Of a stretch of 64,000 bases of DNA, positions 13,655 to 25,600 are shown one piece after another; the first letter of the stretch is position 1; every line of letters begins with the position of its first letter. Origin of the DNA: Phorcus lineatus. Taxonomy: Eukaryota > Mollusca > Gastropoda > Trochida > Trochidae. A model generated the notes under the pieces. It was not told the origin of the DNA and did not search any database. It saw only the letters and a program-made list of their open reading frames with translations. The translations under genes were made by a program, and so were the position numbers. The stretch is taken from the NCBI GenBank assembly GCA_921293015.1, contig OV121087.1, positions 7,452,501 through 7,516,500 on the forward strand, read 5' to 3'.

Positions 13655-16600
13655 TAACGTAACAGGCATTACAATGACTAATGTATAGACTATAGCATGG
13701 ACTGGAAGACAAGACATTACATGTATACTCACGGTGCATATTAGAGAAACGATGTCAAAATATGTCAAATATTTAATTTGTTTGTTCTCCTTAAATGTGA
13801 TAAAATGCCTTTAAGGAAAACAATGGTGCATTAATATTGCTAGCATAAATCAAGTATTTCAATCAAGTAAAACAAATTATCCAATTAAAAAATTCGTATC
13901 CCTCATATTTCTGCATATCCCGACATTAACTTCCGTTTGTATTCAATACTTTTATTCATCGTCTAGTTATTTGAAAGAAACTCTGTTTTACATGTTAGGA
14001 GAAATCGTAATCTTCTGGTAATGCGAATAATCTTGTCTTTCTATATCGCATATTTCTTTATGTGGGGATCTACGGCTGAAGAAAGACGTTTGATAACGTT
14101 TGAAATGCTGTTCAATTTGATTAATGCGATTAATATGCTTAATGAAATAAACTTATCCTCGACTAACATTTTTCTTCGATAAACACAAAAACAACTTCAC
14201 ACTGACAGACAGCAACCGTATTCTCACCCTTTCCTACGGTACAAAAACTGACATGGTTACCGTGGCTTTAAGACAGAATTTTTCCACGAAAAAATGATTT
14301 ATGGAACCTGTTATGAATTAAGCATGTAGACTCGAGATTCAGATATAGCTACACCATAGCGATAAAAGACGGAGCGAATAAATAAACACACTGTCAAATT
14401 AAGATGTTCTGAAAGGGATGCATTTTTTTTCAAGAAAATAATTCAGCTTTCCATATGCCCTGTTTCATGAAGACAATGTTTTAAATATGTCTTTGTAATC
14501 TTAGCAACATGTGTTTTTGTAGCGATGTGTTTTTCCACAAAGATCAAACTGGCGGCCGTCTACAATGGATGAGTGCACCATATTCACCTGGCATCTTCAA
14601 GTTGCTGCTCTGCGCGGGTTCTGCTTGGCGGATTATCGTATGCATGGACTGCCACTAATTATTGCATATTGTTAGATGCGACTTCTTTCTTGACGAGGGA
14701 AACCAACTGTTGATCCATTGAATTATTAATACCGCAATGTGATCAACAATATGGATAAATGAATTTTCTGGTTCAAAACACTTAACTGTCTAAAAGGTCT
14801 GATGCGCTAAAATATTATTTTAGAGGCCAACGACGAGCATTCTAATCATACACAAAACCTGTCCATTCTTTTATAGTTTGATAATTATTCAAAACGGTTT
14901 TGTAAATAGAAATAGGAAATGCAGCCAGTATATGTAACTTAGATAGCTTCAGGAATTAAATTGACCATCATTGATTAAAGAAATAGAATATTTCCCCCCT
15001 CTAAAATTGCTTTTGACGAAATATTTTGAACCAAAAATCAATCTTGATCACGCCATAAGTGATGCTCACAAATTTCAACATAAACAAAGTTTGAGGATCA
15101 TGCTCGATATGATTTTTATTCCTATCCCCATAACCACGATTTTTCGATTTGAACGTCTAAATGAAATGACTTCTTTATGGTTCTCATTTATGTTCAAAAC
15201 TTTAAAAAAAACTTCAGGTCTTCTGTGTCATATGTTTGTTCTGTAAGAACATTCCATGAGATCCATTTGATTCAATCTGTTAAAACAAACAACCCTGTCA
15301 GAACAATAAATTTCTCTGCGAAATACTAAAGACGCTGACCACGATGATTTGTCCGAAATCCTGAAAACACGATTTTCGCTTTGTCGATTCGAAGGATATT
15401 ACTTGGTTATGAATACCACTAAGTCCACAAATCTAGAAATGTCTGAAGTCACCTGTCACGGCATATTGAAGACGCTGACCTGTGTGAACTGTCCGGAACT
15501 GACCGATCCCCGGCCACATGTTGGGGATTACAGTGACACGACCAACAACAGGTGGACACGGTGAGTCCATCAAGGTTAACTGTCTCTAAATCTGTTTCTA
15601 TCTGATCACGGTCCACAGCGCATCCTAAACTGTCACATCACCGATTGACCAGATAGTCGTACCGCTCCTAATTCTACTATCTCGCGGCTATCCCATCTCT
15701 CTTCTAACCCTACCTCACTTCTTACCCCTGTAAGCAGATGGCACGTGCCGGTCCATTGTACACGAAGGCATAATTAAGTACAAATCTGCCTTCTTGCCGT
15801 TTATCGCTCAGCGTATCAGAATGCACGCTTCATTCAGTAGGCGGTTTGAATTAATCGCGCGTGCCATCTGCCGATGTAGTCGCATAGAAAGGTAAAATGC
15901 CACATTTTCGCGCCAATGATCCTGCCACGCGCACAGGAATTCTTCACTGATGAACTCCCGCCATTAAAACAGTAGACATGCGTACGAGCCACACACACCA
16001 TATTGATAATGACTGATCCTTTGGAGCTGTCCTCAGCCAACATGTGTTCTGGTTGTTCACGCTTGATTTACCATGAGATGAAAGGACTCTAAGAAAATCC
16101 TCTTGCTCCCACTTCTGAAGTGCAATTGTCCTTATTCGACAATTTTTAAGTAATTCTCATGAATTTTTAAACTAGAATCATCTGGAATATGGATGGATCT
16201 CTTGCTAGAATAAATAATATCATAACTTGTAATCAGGAGAGCGTTTAGATAAAAAAATTTATTACAAAACACTGAAATTGAACATGTTGCTTATGTATCT
16301 ATATAAATAATTAAAACTTAAGAAACAAACGAGCTTGTTTAGCGCCATGAAGACGACATGAGAATAATAACACCATCTTGAAGAGAAAATCTTTTGTCGC
16401 TAGCACACGTAATGTCGTTTTGAACACATGAAAGGAGATCGTTTAAACGAATCAAGAATTTAAACGTAGATCTCTCAGTTGTGTCTAGATTACTCTTGAT
16501 TAAATGAAAATAATGTAGTAAACACACTTGTAAATGGAATAGCCGTGGCGAACTTTATCGGAAATTAGTTCGAAAGTCGCCTACAATAGATCGGGGAAAT

Positions 16601-17050
16601 TAAAAATATTTCAGTTGATATTTTGAAGTGTAAAACAAAGCAGCAATTTTGTCTAAAACTAACTAATCGGTACTTAAGTATGGTGTTCACGTTTCTCATA
16701 AATCATTATTTTGACGGGATGTTATAGATTAATTACAAAAAATAATTTGTCGTTAAACGAAATTTATGTAAAGAATAATTAAGTCTTACAAAAAACTAGA
16801 ATTCAAACTAGAAAAATAACAAATGCTTTGTATAAAGAGTTGGGTGGAAAAAGATATCCGTGAATGTGTGAAGTGTTGATTGAACTTTAAATTTGTAGCA
16901 ACGCTGGTCTTGATGCCGATTCATTCCCATAAGACAGAATTCCCAAAAGACAGAATCAATCACAACATTAATTAACTGAGCAATGCTGACCACCCCTTAT
17001 TAATCAATGTACTGACACAACCCGCCTTATGTTCTAGTATCGACACAATC

Positions 17051-17215
17051 TGAATTAGACTAAATTTTGTCTATGAAATATTTTAATAATTTACTGTACC
17101 TTCATCCATTATATTTTTTCGGGCTCCTAAATTGTGTATGCAGTCAAATCTAGACTTGCTGAATTTGGGCATAGGCTGTATTAAAGGCCTCCCTATTATA
17201 CAGTCATGAAGCAAG
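17051..17215 (+). repeat. Dispersed repeat, copy 1 (pair with 19511-19685)
   Basis: Both copies share CTATGAAATATTTTAATA followed by ATTTACT, then a variable T-rich stretch with GGGCT. Next comes TATGCAGTCAAATCTAGAC with TGCTGAAT, and finally a TAAAGGC(C)TCC segment. They are about 2.4 kb apart in direct orientation. The order of conserved segments suggests an unclassified interspersed repeat rather than chance similarity. Confidence 0.6.
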
Positions 17216-18765
17216 ACTAGATTTGAATGAATGATTCCTAAAAGATGTCAAGTGAAACACCATCCACTTCTACCATTTCTAGGCAACAAACTTCCATGTT
17301 TTGAGAAAATACTGAGATTAGTTTTATACAATATACATTGGCAACAAGGGGGTAAAAACATACATTCTTCTATTGGTTGCTTTGGTTGCTTTCATTGTCT
17401 AATTTGTTTATCAAAGAAGGTTAGTTGGCCCTTACTAAAATCAGAAGGTTCAAGCCTTGTCATAAATCATTTAGCTTAAAACTTGATTATAATCGTTGAT
17501 CTAATTTACGATTGTACGACATTCTTGTTCATAGGGACGTGATAAAAACGATAACCCGCTTTTTAAAAGCAACGTAATCATTTAAAAACACGGCACTTAC
17601 AGCAGATCATCAAGTTTTGTAACAAATTGTTAGTTGACGCTATTCTTGGCAACACCTGAGTTTGGTATGACCTGTTTACAATAGACCTCACTATGTGTCA
17701 TATTTCTCACTATTTCTCTATATATCAAATGTTTCAAACACCCTACCTGCTCAGGTGATACTTTTTCATGCAATAAAACTTGCCCATACCCACTGTTTAA
17801 TGTTTGAGTTTTATAATCAGACTTATCAAGTTCTCTTTCGTCCAAATGTAGAGCCTGACAGCGACAGCGACATCCCAGCGCGACGCACATGTAGGTCGCC
17901 ATCATAAAAGTGCAACAAAGAAACAGGCTTGGACAAGGTCAGGATATCAGAAACTTTACAAGTTAGAGGATAAGTGCAAGGTTTGTTGGTGTTTCACACA
18001 TAAGGGAATAAAATAAATGTTTGATGGCGTTTCACACCGAAAGAATAACATACAACTTTGTAGGTGTGTTAGAATTTTGTCTTGTTGTGAACGCTCGGAA
18101 CCATAGACTTAATTTCACTACAACTACACGTTCAGTCTCGCCTAGGTATCAGTTCTTTGTTAAGTTATTGAAAAATATTACAGGTAGTAAATTAAATAAA
18201 TCCGTGATTGACAGTGGTGGTTTCGTAGACCTGAGGACGGTAATTTGTAAGTTTTCATAGAAAATACATAGTAAATGAAACTTAGATTGGGGCATTACAA
18301 AGTTCATGGACCCGGCAATGAAGAATCCCTTGACACCAAATAATATACCAGTTGTTTAGAGTAACAAATATCAGAGACAATTCTCAGGTGTTTCTAAATG
18401 TGATAAACTAAAGTTGATATTTGAGAACAAATATCTTAAAAACATTTCCATTAACGAAGTCATCAGCCCATTACACCATTGTTATATTTCCTCATCAACA
18501 CCTTGGCATTGTCTACGTCAATGATGTATCTGTCATTTGATTTCACACAGGCAACATCTACAACCCACTATTCTCTATTTTAGAAAAACAACGTTTTAAG
18601 TAGTACCTACTGATTTTACCATTAAATGTGAAATTACTATCTAGTGTCCCATTTGCTGGTTTAATGTTGGGGACTCGCTTATTGGCCTGCGAGAGGTACA
18701 AACTGAATGTTTCCTGAAACCCATATTCTAACTTATTTTTAATATCACTACTCAAAACTAGTTCT

Positions 18766-18874
18766 GGACCTAGAATTTCGAATCCCTCTAAGCGATAAGA
18801 TTTTCGTAAGCCAATGTTAATGTATTGCACTTACGACTTTCATAGTACTGAGACAACCGTGAAAATCTGGGCCC
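18766..18874. mobile_element. Diverged copy of the palindromic MITE
   Basis: The ends GGACCTAGAATTTCGAA and GAAAATCTGGGCCC, together with the length of 109 bp, match the type copy at 7254-7362. The arms have accumulated many substitutions, so the hairpin is weaker. It carries the family phrases TTCGTAAG and CTTACGAC near the centre. Confidence 0.6.
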
Positions 18875-19510
18875 AGGTCTCTTAATTCAGATTTCCTAAA
18901 TATTTCAGGAAGTGGCCACTTTTTATTGCAATGTTTATGTACAGATTATATGGCAATGGCATAGTATCAAGATACGCCTCAGATTGGCGTACGCAATGTA
19001 CATGTAAGAATGAATGGCTGAACGATCTTTAACCTCTTGTCTCTGGTTCCAGACATTTCGGAACAGCATTTTTTGCATGAAGGGTGGAAATGAACTTACT
19101 TCATTTATGATAACTGCCGTCAACAGAGGAAGGTTAGAATACATATACTACGATTTTTATTTTTTCCTGAAACTTCAGATACTTTGTGAATTTTATATTT
19201 ATTGACATACGACGTTTTCTCACTCATAATTTCAATTATTATACATTTCTATAATTAATGACGATTATCTAAAAATTAAGGCCACTCTCTTTTGTCTTCT
19301 AAATCAGTACTTACTAATATATCTTTCTCCTACTTGACGAATATCGTTTTTTATCTTTGATCGATTTTTGCATTTATTGCAATAAAAACATCATGCTATC
19401 ATTAAATTAATAACAGTTTAATTCTGAATTATATGTGTTGATAGTGACAGAAAAAAACGTAGATCGACCAACAAAACGTTGTTTTATCAGAAGGCACATC
19501 ACATTGCGCT

Positions 19511-19685
19511 GATGAATGTCTAGACTAAAATTTTGGCTATGAAATATTTTAATAATTTACTATTCATTCATATATGATATTCTTTTCTTTGGGCTTCTTA
19601 TTTCATATATGTATGCAGTCAAATCTAGACGTGCTGAATGAGGATCTAGACTTAGTAAAGGCTCCTTTTTATGCACTGTCTTGTT
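19511..19685 (+). repeat. Dispersed repeat, copy 2
   Basis: This is the partner of 17051-17215, with the same order of conserved segments. See that entry for the shared motifs. Confidence 0.6.
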
Positions 19686-20456
19686 CAAACTTTCAAATGG
19701 ATAACCCCGTATTTGTAACTTACATGAACGACTCCTGGAATTTCGATTAAAAACAAATAATCCAGAACCGGTGTAAGTGAAAAGAAATGAACAGTCAACC
19801 AGAATTTCATTTCAGCAAAAATACCCACATATCCTTCATCTTCAAGAACCATCTTGTCGTTGATGTACATTTTACGAATCTAGCAAATCTTCATTGAAAC
19901 ATTTTGATAATCGTTAATAATTGTTTGAAATAAGTATATGATGACAGAACGATGCGCATGTGAAAATATATATTGAGCCAGGCTTATATACTTTAAGGTT
20001 AGAGGTTTAATATTAACGGAATTACCATTGCCTTACATTGAACACCAAAAAAAACGCGAATCACATTTGTTAAATCAAGAGTTGTCTGCCATTTATTCTG
20101 GTACGCGTCAGGTTTAAACAATTAAAGCCATTAACAATTGAACCGTAGCAGTCGTGATTTTTAACAACAAATTTCCATAGTAATTAAGAAGTTGAAGATT
20201 TCGCAATTCTTTTGGTGTTCACTGTATAATCATATAATGGTTATAATCTGTCGAGAGTGTACAGCCGGATAAGGAGTAGGAATAGTATGAAGGAAGTAGG
20301 AATTTAAGTGTTCTTCACGAATCATTCCCGTGATCCACAACTTACTTGTCCAAAATAAAATAGGGAACTCACATAGCAAATGAAGAACATATAATTTGAG
20401 ATTTTGTTAGCTTGAATCGCTGATGGAAACGTCAACAAAAGCACGTGTATGTTGAT

Positions 20457-20467
20457 TTTATTTTATT
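20457..20467 (-). terminator. Candidate polyadenylation signal of the FGF gene
   Basis: Read on the minus strand, two overlapping AATAAA hexamers occur here, about 640 nt past the FGF stop codon. I saw none closer to the stop. This would give a 3' UTR of roughly 650 nt. The assignment rests on position and the hexamer only. Confidence 0.35.
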
Positions 20468-21101
20468 TATGATACACGAGTACACTTTCGTTGGGAACAT
20501 ATTGCACAGTCTCCAGTCGCCATCTTAGCGTCTCTATCTCTCTCTTCAAATCTCGCATCTTCTCGTGAGGTTGACCGTGATGCTATAAGTGATGGTATGT
20601 GATGAAATGGAACATTAGAGCATGGGGCGATGATTTGTGAAAACGATTGATGGAGTATATACACATGGTCATTTTATAGTCACTACGAACTGCACGTGCA
20701 CTCGCTCGCACGTGCCAGACAGTCACCTGATGCTCAACATCACCAATCAAATCAGTGCCCATGGTCCAACCATTGTGCCTCACGAACGTGAGACGTAGCG
20801 GCAAGATTGGTAAAATGCGGACGGCTTAAGATTAGCAGTTTATACAATATAATACCACGGAGGAAACGGAGGTCAGTCTGTCTATCTGTCAGTTTGCTTT
20901 CCACGTGAGATATTCTTTAATTAGCACAACCAAAACTACACAATAAATAAGAATATCATCATGTATATCACACTCTGCTCGTTCGGAACCGGTAGTAACG
21001 TCACATTTCTCTTTGCCATTGCAGAAAAAGCGCACTTTCTCGCGGTTTCTTTGATATAGCACATTTTGCCTGGGGAGACACAGACCACTGTCACATCAGC
21101 G

Positions 21102-21731
21102 TCACGTGACGTCGACGTTGGGAGAGGGCGTGGCTCTCACAGCGGTCAGTTTCTTGTCCCGGCCACGCCCTCTCTTGTGCTTAGTCCTTCGCCTCTGATG
21201 ACGAATCGAGTGCGACACGCCTTGTTTCCTCTGTTTCTTCCGCCTGTTTCGTCGACGCCGACGCTGACGTTGTTTTTCACATTTCCGCTTATAGCGTTTT
21301 ATATTGTCCAACATGGTCTTCAATATGTTACAGTCATGTTTGCATCTGTCTAAATACTTATCAGGTTTCTTTTCTAACCTTCCTTTGATAAGAAGCTTGC
21401 ACCAACGCCGCCGTCGCTTGCGAGTCTTTTCAAGTTTTTTCAAGTTTGGCGCTACCGTCGACGTTGTGGTCGGCGCCCGTGTAGTTGTAACGGGCTTTGC
21501 CGTCGTGGTCGTTTTCACCTTCTGAGAAGGCGGATTCGACGTTGGCTTCAAATATATGGGCAGGAAGAATACTTGTTGGTCGTCCGCCGTGTTCACAACT
21601 GTCACTATGCCGTTGTCGTCGATGGCGAGATAGTTCTTTTTGCCCCCGCGTCTGTGGAAGGAGTGGTGGTAGGTATTATAGTTGTTATGATGGAACTGCT
21701 CCACGAAGAAACAGTCATTATCCAGGGTCGC
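21102..21731 (-). CDS. FGF gene, coding exon 3 (trefoil C-half plus long basic tail)
   Basis: This exon gives residues 115-323 and the TGA stop at 21104-21102. The acceptor is a T/C-rich tract ending TTCTTGCAG, and the phase is 0. Residues 118-135 (DNDCFFVEQ...NNYNTY) match the FGF strand pattern with its conserved core cysteine (C121) and the NxYNTY element. YLAID at 148-152 and VFFLP at 168-172 match the closing strands. The usual glycine/lysine/threonine-rich heparin loop between these strands is replaced by an acidic, hydrophobic stretch. Beyond the trefoil come a Thr/Pro-rich linker (about 187-209), a basic run RKRRRR at 218-223, and four cysteines (225, 244, 248, 265). A strongly Arg/Lys-rich end follows at 267-308. 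Ordinary FGFs end soon after the FLP motif, so this tail is exceptional. Antisense open frames here are shadows. Confidence 0.9.
   Translation of the reverse strand, partial: ATLDNDCFFVEQFHHNNYNTYHHSFHRRGGKKNYLAIDDNGIVTVVNTADDQQVFFLPIYLKPTSNPPSQKVKTTTTAKPVTTTRAPTTTSTVAPNLKKLEKTRKRRRRWCKLLIKGRLEKKPDKYLDRCKHDCNILKTMLDNIKRYKRKCEKQRQRRRRRNRRKKQRKQGVSHSIRHQRRRTKHKRGRGRDKKLTAVRATPSPNVDVT
21122..21174. repeat. Perfect 13-bp inverted repeat in the end of the FGF coding sequence
   Basis: GAGAGGGCGTGGC at 21122-21134 is the exact reverse complement of 21162-21174, separated by 27 bp. It lies inside the last codons of the FGF gene, so the mRNA could form a GC-rich stem-loop just before the stop. One arm encodes part of the KRGRGR stretch; the other encodes part of the ATPSP end. 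It could also be a recent small palindromic insertion that extended the reading frame. Confidence 0.6.
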
Positions 21732-22535
21732 CTGCAAGAAGGAGAAATAGCGTTAGGACACGTGTTCAGCATTTATTGACAACAATATTTGTAAGGTTTT
21801 TAATATAGAACTATTATTGAATTGATTTTGGATTATAAGTCCATAATTTTAATCATTTTCATAAATGAACTGTTAACGACAAACAATTCCTGTTACTTTG
21901 GTAAAGGTATAAGTCATGGAGTTGGTATTGAAATGTCCCTCCATTATGATTATTATTATTTACAAAAGTTTTCAAGAAATTTGCATGATGGTATAACAAT
22001 GTGATACCTATGTTGCCATCTTCCAAAAACAGTTTTTCACAGTAAACAAAATGCAAAGAAGAACAGAAATCCAGAGAAAGACAGCAAATGTAAGAAAGCG
22101 AAAGAAGCACATGGAAGAGGAAAAGATTTTAGAAAAACATGAACTTTCGATACTGAAGAAATTCTACATTACTATACTTGGAGTAAAACTATCGTCGATA
22201 GTGCCAAATCCAGAGACTTTGGTACTTTCTGCAGTAACCTAACAGCATAACAGTTATTCCCGATGTGATTCCAAAAGCAACGATAGTAAAAGATACAAAA
22301 AGGGTCTTGCGAGAGGTAAGAAAACTAGCAAAAGCAAAGTTTGTAGTCAAAAATGTGAATATGAAATATGAATTTTGAAGGTTGCTTTGGTCAAAAATGA
22401 AGGAAATATGAACATGGAGTATGCAAGAGGAAAGTTATGTAAAAATGAAAGAGGAAAACGGAGAAATTAAGCAGACGAATTTAAAGAAGATTGAAGGTAA
22501 AAAGCATGATCCACAGTCAATAAGGGTATACTTAC
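21732..22535 (-). other. FGF intron 2 (804 bp)
   Basis: The intron is bounded by a GTAAGT donor after AGT (22536) and a TTCTTGCAG acceptor before GCG (21731). It is phase 0. I see no repeat or RNA gene in it. The splice position after the I-Y-A-S residues corresponds to the canonical second intron of FGF genes, which follows the equivalent L-Y-G-S. Confidence 0.85.
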
Positions 22536-22639
22536 ACTTGCGTATATCCTGGCATTTCTATCCATACAGAGGAACTTATCCGCCACCTTCCCCTTCATGA
22601 CTACCGTCTGGTTGCCCCCGCTGACCATCACAATGAACG
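22536..22639 (-). CDS. FGF gene, coding exon 2 (104-nt middle exon)
   Basis: This exon encodes residues 80-114. It starts in phase 1, its first two bases completing Ala80, and ends in phase 0 at GCAAGT|GTAAGT. The product reads FIVMVSGGNQTVVMKG, then KFLCMDRNARIYAS. It corresponds to the central FGF strands: a V-x-I-K-G-like strand followed by the hallmark LCM(N/D)xxGxLYxS motif, with conserved C104. It contains an N-glycosylation sequon at N89-Q-T. The acceptor is TGTTCTTATTGCAG. A 104-nt middle exon is a well-known feature of many animal FGF genes, so length, phases and protein motif all agree. The exon is too short to stand out as an open frame. Confidence 0.92.
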
Positions 22640-25600
22640 CTGCAATAAGAACAATATGAACATACTAATCTGATCATTCACAAGATATAACCTTTACAAC
22701 AGAGAGTATTAACAAAAACGTTTCCCAGAATCGCTATGTCATTTTAAGAAAACTCAAGTTTTATATTAAGAACGATAAATCCATTGCAAAACTTCAGAAA
22801 TCTATGACATTAAACTGAAACATATACACACAAAAATGCTCGAAAGGTTCGAATTTCGTTATTGTTCATCGTGATTTCTTTCTCAACAACCAAAGGACAT
22901 GGGGATATCTGGGAAACGCTAAGGACATGTTTATCGTTTAGTATGCCATCTTGATAAAGGTTAAAAACAAGGAATCGAGATCTGATTGAACTCTTTCCTG
23001 ACTCAGACAGAGACCCTCTCATGTCATTTTTCCGTGTCGAAATCGTCCATTGAGGAAGATATCTGTGTTCACACACGTCTACATAACACGGACACTATAT
23101 GAATGAGATTCTTCCTCGTATTCACTAAATCTCTCATATTAACACATAAGAGCAACATGCAATGTCTCGACCTTGATAAGCCAGCCCGTCCCTTAGTCTA
23201 CACCACGAAGAGGTCATCGCCTCAGATAAGCACACTATTGGCATGCCACATACACATATAGATAGTGCTCTTCATTAAGGTGTAATCAATCACTTATCGC
23301 CGGCCTGCTCTGTATGTCGGTCACGTAAAGGTAAATCTTTCCAATCAGAGTAAAACCAACCAGTGTATATCATGATAGGTGCTCGTCGTTAAGAGACAGG
23401 GCTGCGATATAAGATCAGAGAACAACGTGTTTGCAGTTGGGACATTTTAAGCGTCGAATGATACTCATCTAGGTGTTTACAGGGCTTTCTTAAACAGGGC
23501 ACTTGCATATTTAGTCTAAATGTTTGCAATTAAGGTTTCAAGCCGGGGAACTAAGATTAAGTTTAAATCTTAACGAGATCTTCGAGGGATGACTTACAAC
23601 GTTAAGAAAGTACTTATTAATACGTATAGAGATTAAGAAACACGGATAGTGTAAGTACGTAAAATGATGTAATTTACTTGTTCAGTACACGTATTATTTA
23701 AGACTCTACACATTGTTTTACAGTGTGTATACTATATGAATAGGCATTCTACCCATGGTTTTCATTGCGTTGGTCTCTGTCATAAGATCTACCTGCTTGG
23801 CGAAGCCGCTGTTGACGTCGACCAACGAGCAGGAACATCAATAGAGACTATCTATAAGGTTGTATAAGTGATATATCATAACATGACTGGCAACCAAGAC
23901 GTTATACCTGCACCAAAGACATAAAAAGTTTAATTGACGGGAGTGCCGAGCAATCCGTAAACGCACCGAACATATAATTTTTTCAACGGTTTGATAACGG
24001 TCGGACCAATAGAATTCAGTTACCTATACATATCGCTTCGTCAGTCTATATCACCTCGCTATATCACCACACAATTGTTATTACATGCCACTTTCAAAAA
24101 GACTCATACGCTACCCTTACCTATTAAGAAAAAACATTAAAAATTCAAACGTATATAAATTTGCATTGAGCACCTGTGTATTATGTCTGACAGGTAAACT
24201 TACATCTCAACTACATAAGTATAACCTAGATATAGGTCTGGGACAATGAGAACGCATGTGGGGGTGACATGCATTATGCAAACAACACGTGACTGCACTC
24301 AAAGTGTACGTGAGTCTAGACAGTGTATTATTGATCACTGCAAGTGTAAATATACGTGACATGTACGTTAGTTGAACCATCTTCTCAGGATATGCGCCAT
24401 ATCATAACATGGGAGATAGACTCCCCGATGTCGCTGTGTTATATGCGACAGCCTCACAGCTGATAGGTCCGTCTTCTTTTGAGACATACACATTAAAATA
24501 CCAACGGTGAAAAACTAATGTCGCAATAAGGAAATAAACAGTTTGAATGATTATGAATATATTGATATCACAAGTCGATGTGATAGAGATTATATACTAA
24601 GACATCTTAAAAATCATACCTATAACTTTAAAACTCGACCTTCGTTCTTTCACAATGACATAGATGAATTACAACTATATAGATTTGTCGAGGTCCGTGT
24701 CGGTATGTCTATAACATAAGTGCTTAAGATAGTCAAGTGACGCCCACCACAACACATGCATGAGCTTGCGAAGTGTCCACTTGAGGATATCTCTTTACTC
24801 GGGTGGAGAGTCATCGATATAAATAGATGGTTGCATTATCGACACAAGTATACAGTAATTATCGCATGGACAACGAGGGTATAACATGACGTACTGGGGT
24901 TAAGTTTAGACCTGATCAATGATTAGGTCAGATTTCTGAATATTGTAGTTAATAAACAGTTGGATGGAGGTTTGTTGGTTGCAAGACTTCTTTATAAATT
25001 TCTCTGTTGAGAGGATTTTAAGCAGTAGTTCTTTAATCCTTAAAACAATAAGTTCGAGTGCTTGACAGAACCCTTAGTTTCAATTGAAAAACCACTACAT
25101 AGTCTGGTTTCTGTTTTTTACGAAGAAAAACTCTGGCGAGAAGATGTTTGTCTCACTTTGTATGGGTTCATTACACAGAAGTATGACATATTTTCGATTT
25201 GACTATGACATCGGGTGATGAACTAATGAGAACAGGGACCTAACGAAGGAAGTAAATGGAAGAACACTGGGACATAACGAACAAGGTGATGTGGGATAAC
25301 AAACAACATCACTACACCATTGATGCTTCAGCTATGGGATAAACCGTATATACACTTCCAAAGAACTATCCATGATCATGGGATTAAGGTACAAACAAGC
25401 AAAGTAAGCGGTAAGTGAATTTAGTTTGTTATTTAAAATGAAGGGAAAACATTTATATTCTTTTTTTGTCGACGGTGTTGGAATCGTGTACACGACAAAG
25501 GCGGAACTAAACGCTGGATGGCGAACAAACACGGAACTGGACACACCAGCGGAGTCAACAATTGCTCAAGGCTGAAGGTCTTTCTTAACTTCAACATTGT

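Larger units (their letters stand above)
1..20450. other. Gene-poor region downstream of the FGF gene
   Basis: I find no exon here that I can assign to a known protein family on either strand. Open frames are short, mostly lack an ATG near their start and have no recognisable domain. The stretch is AT-rich unique DNA mixed with dispersed repeats: palindromic MITE copies, a TTATTACCC-ended element, two tRNA-like loci, local duplications and a dispersed repeat of about 170 bp, all listed separately. Slightly GC-richer islands at about 5200-6000, 11100-11250 and 15420-15565 could be regulatory DNA or unrecognised exons. An unannotated noncoding RNA cannot be excluded. Confidence 0.6.

Noticed and set aside
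21066-21808. Plus-strand open frames across the FGF third exon
   Set aside because: They are shadows of the FGF coding strand. Their peptides are Val/Thr- or Arg-biased complements of the basic tail, and they have no domain or splice support.
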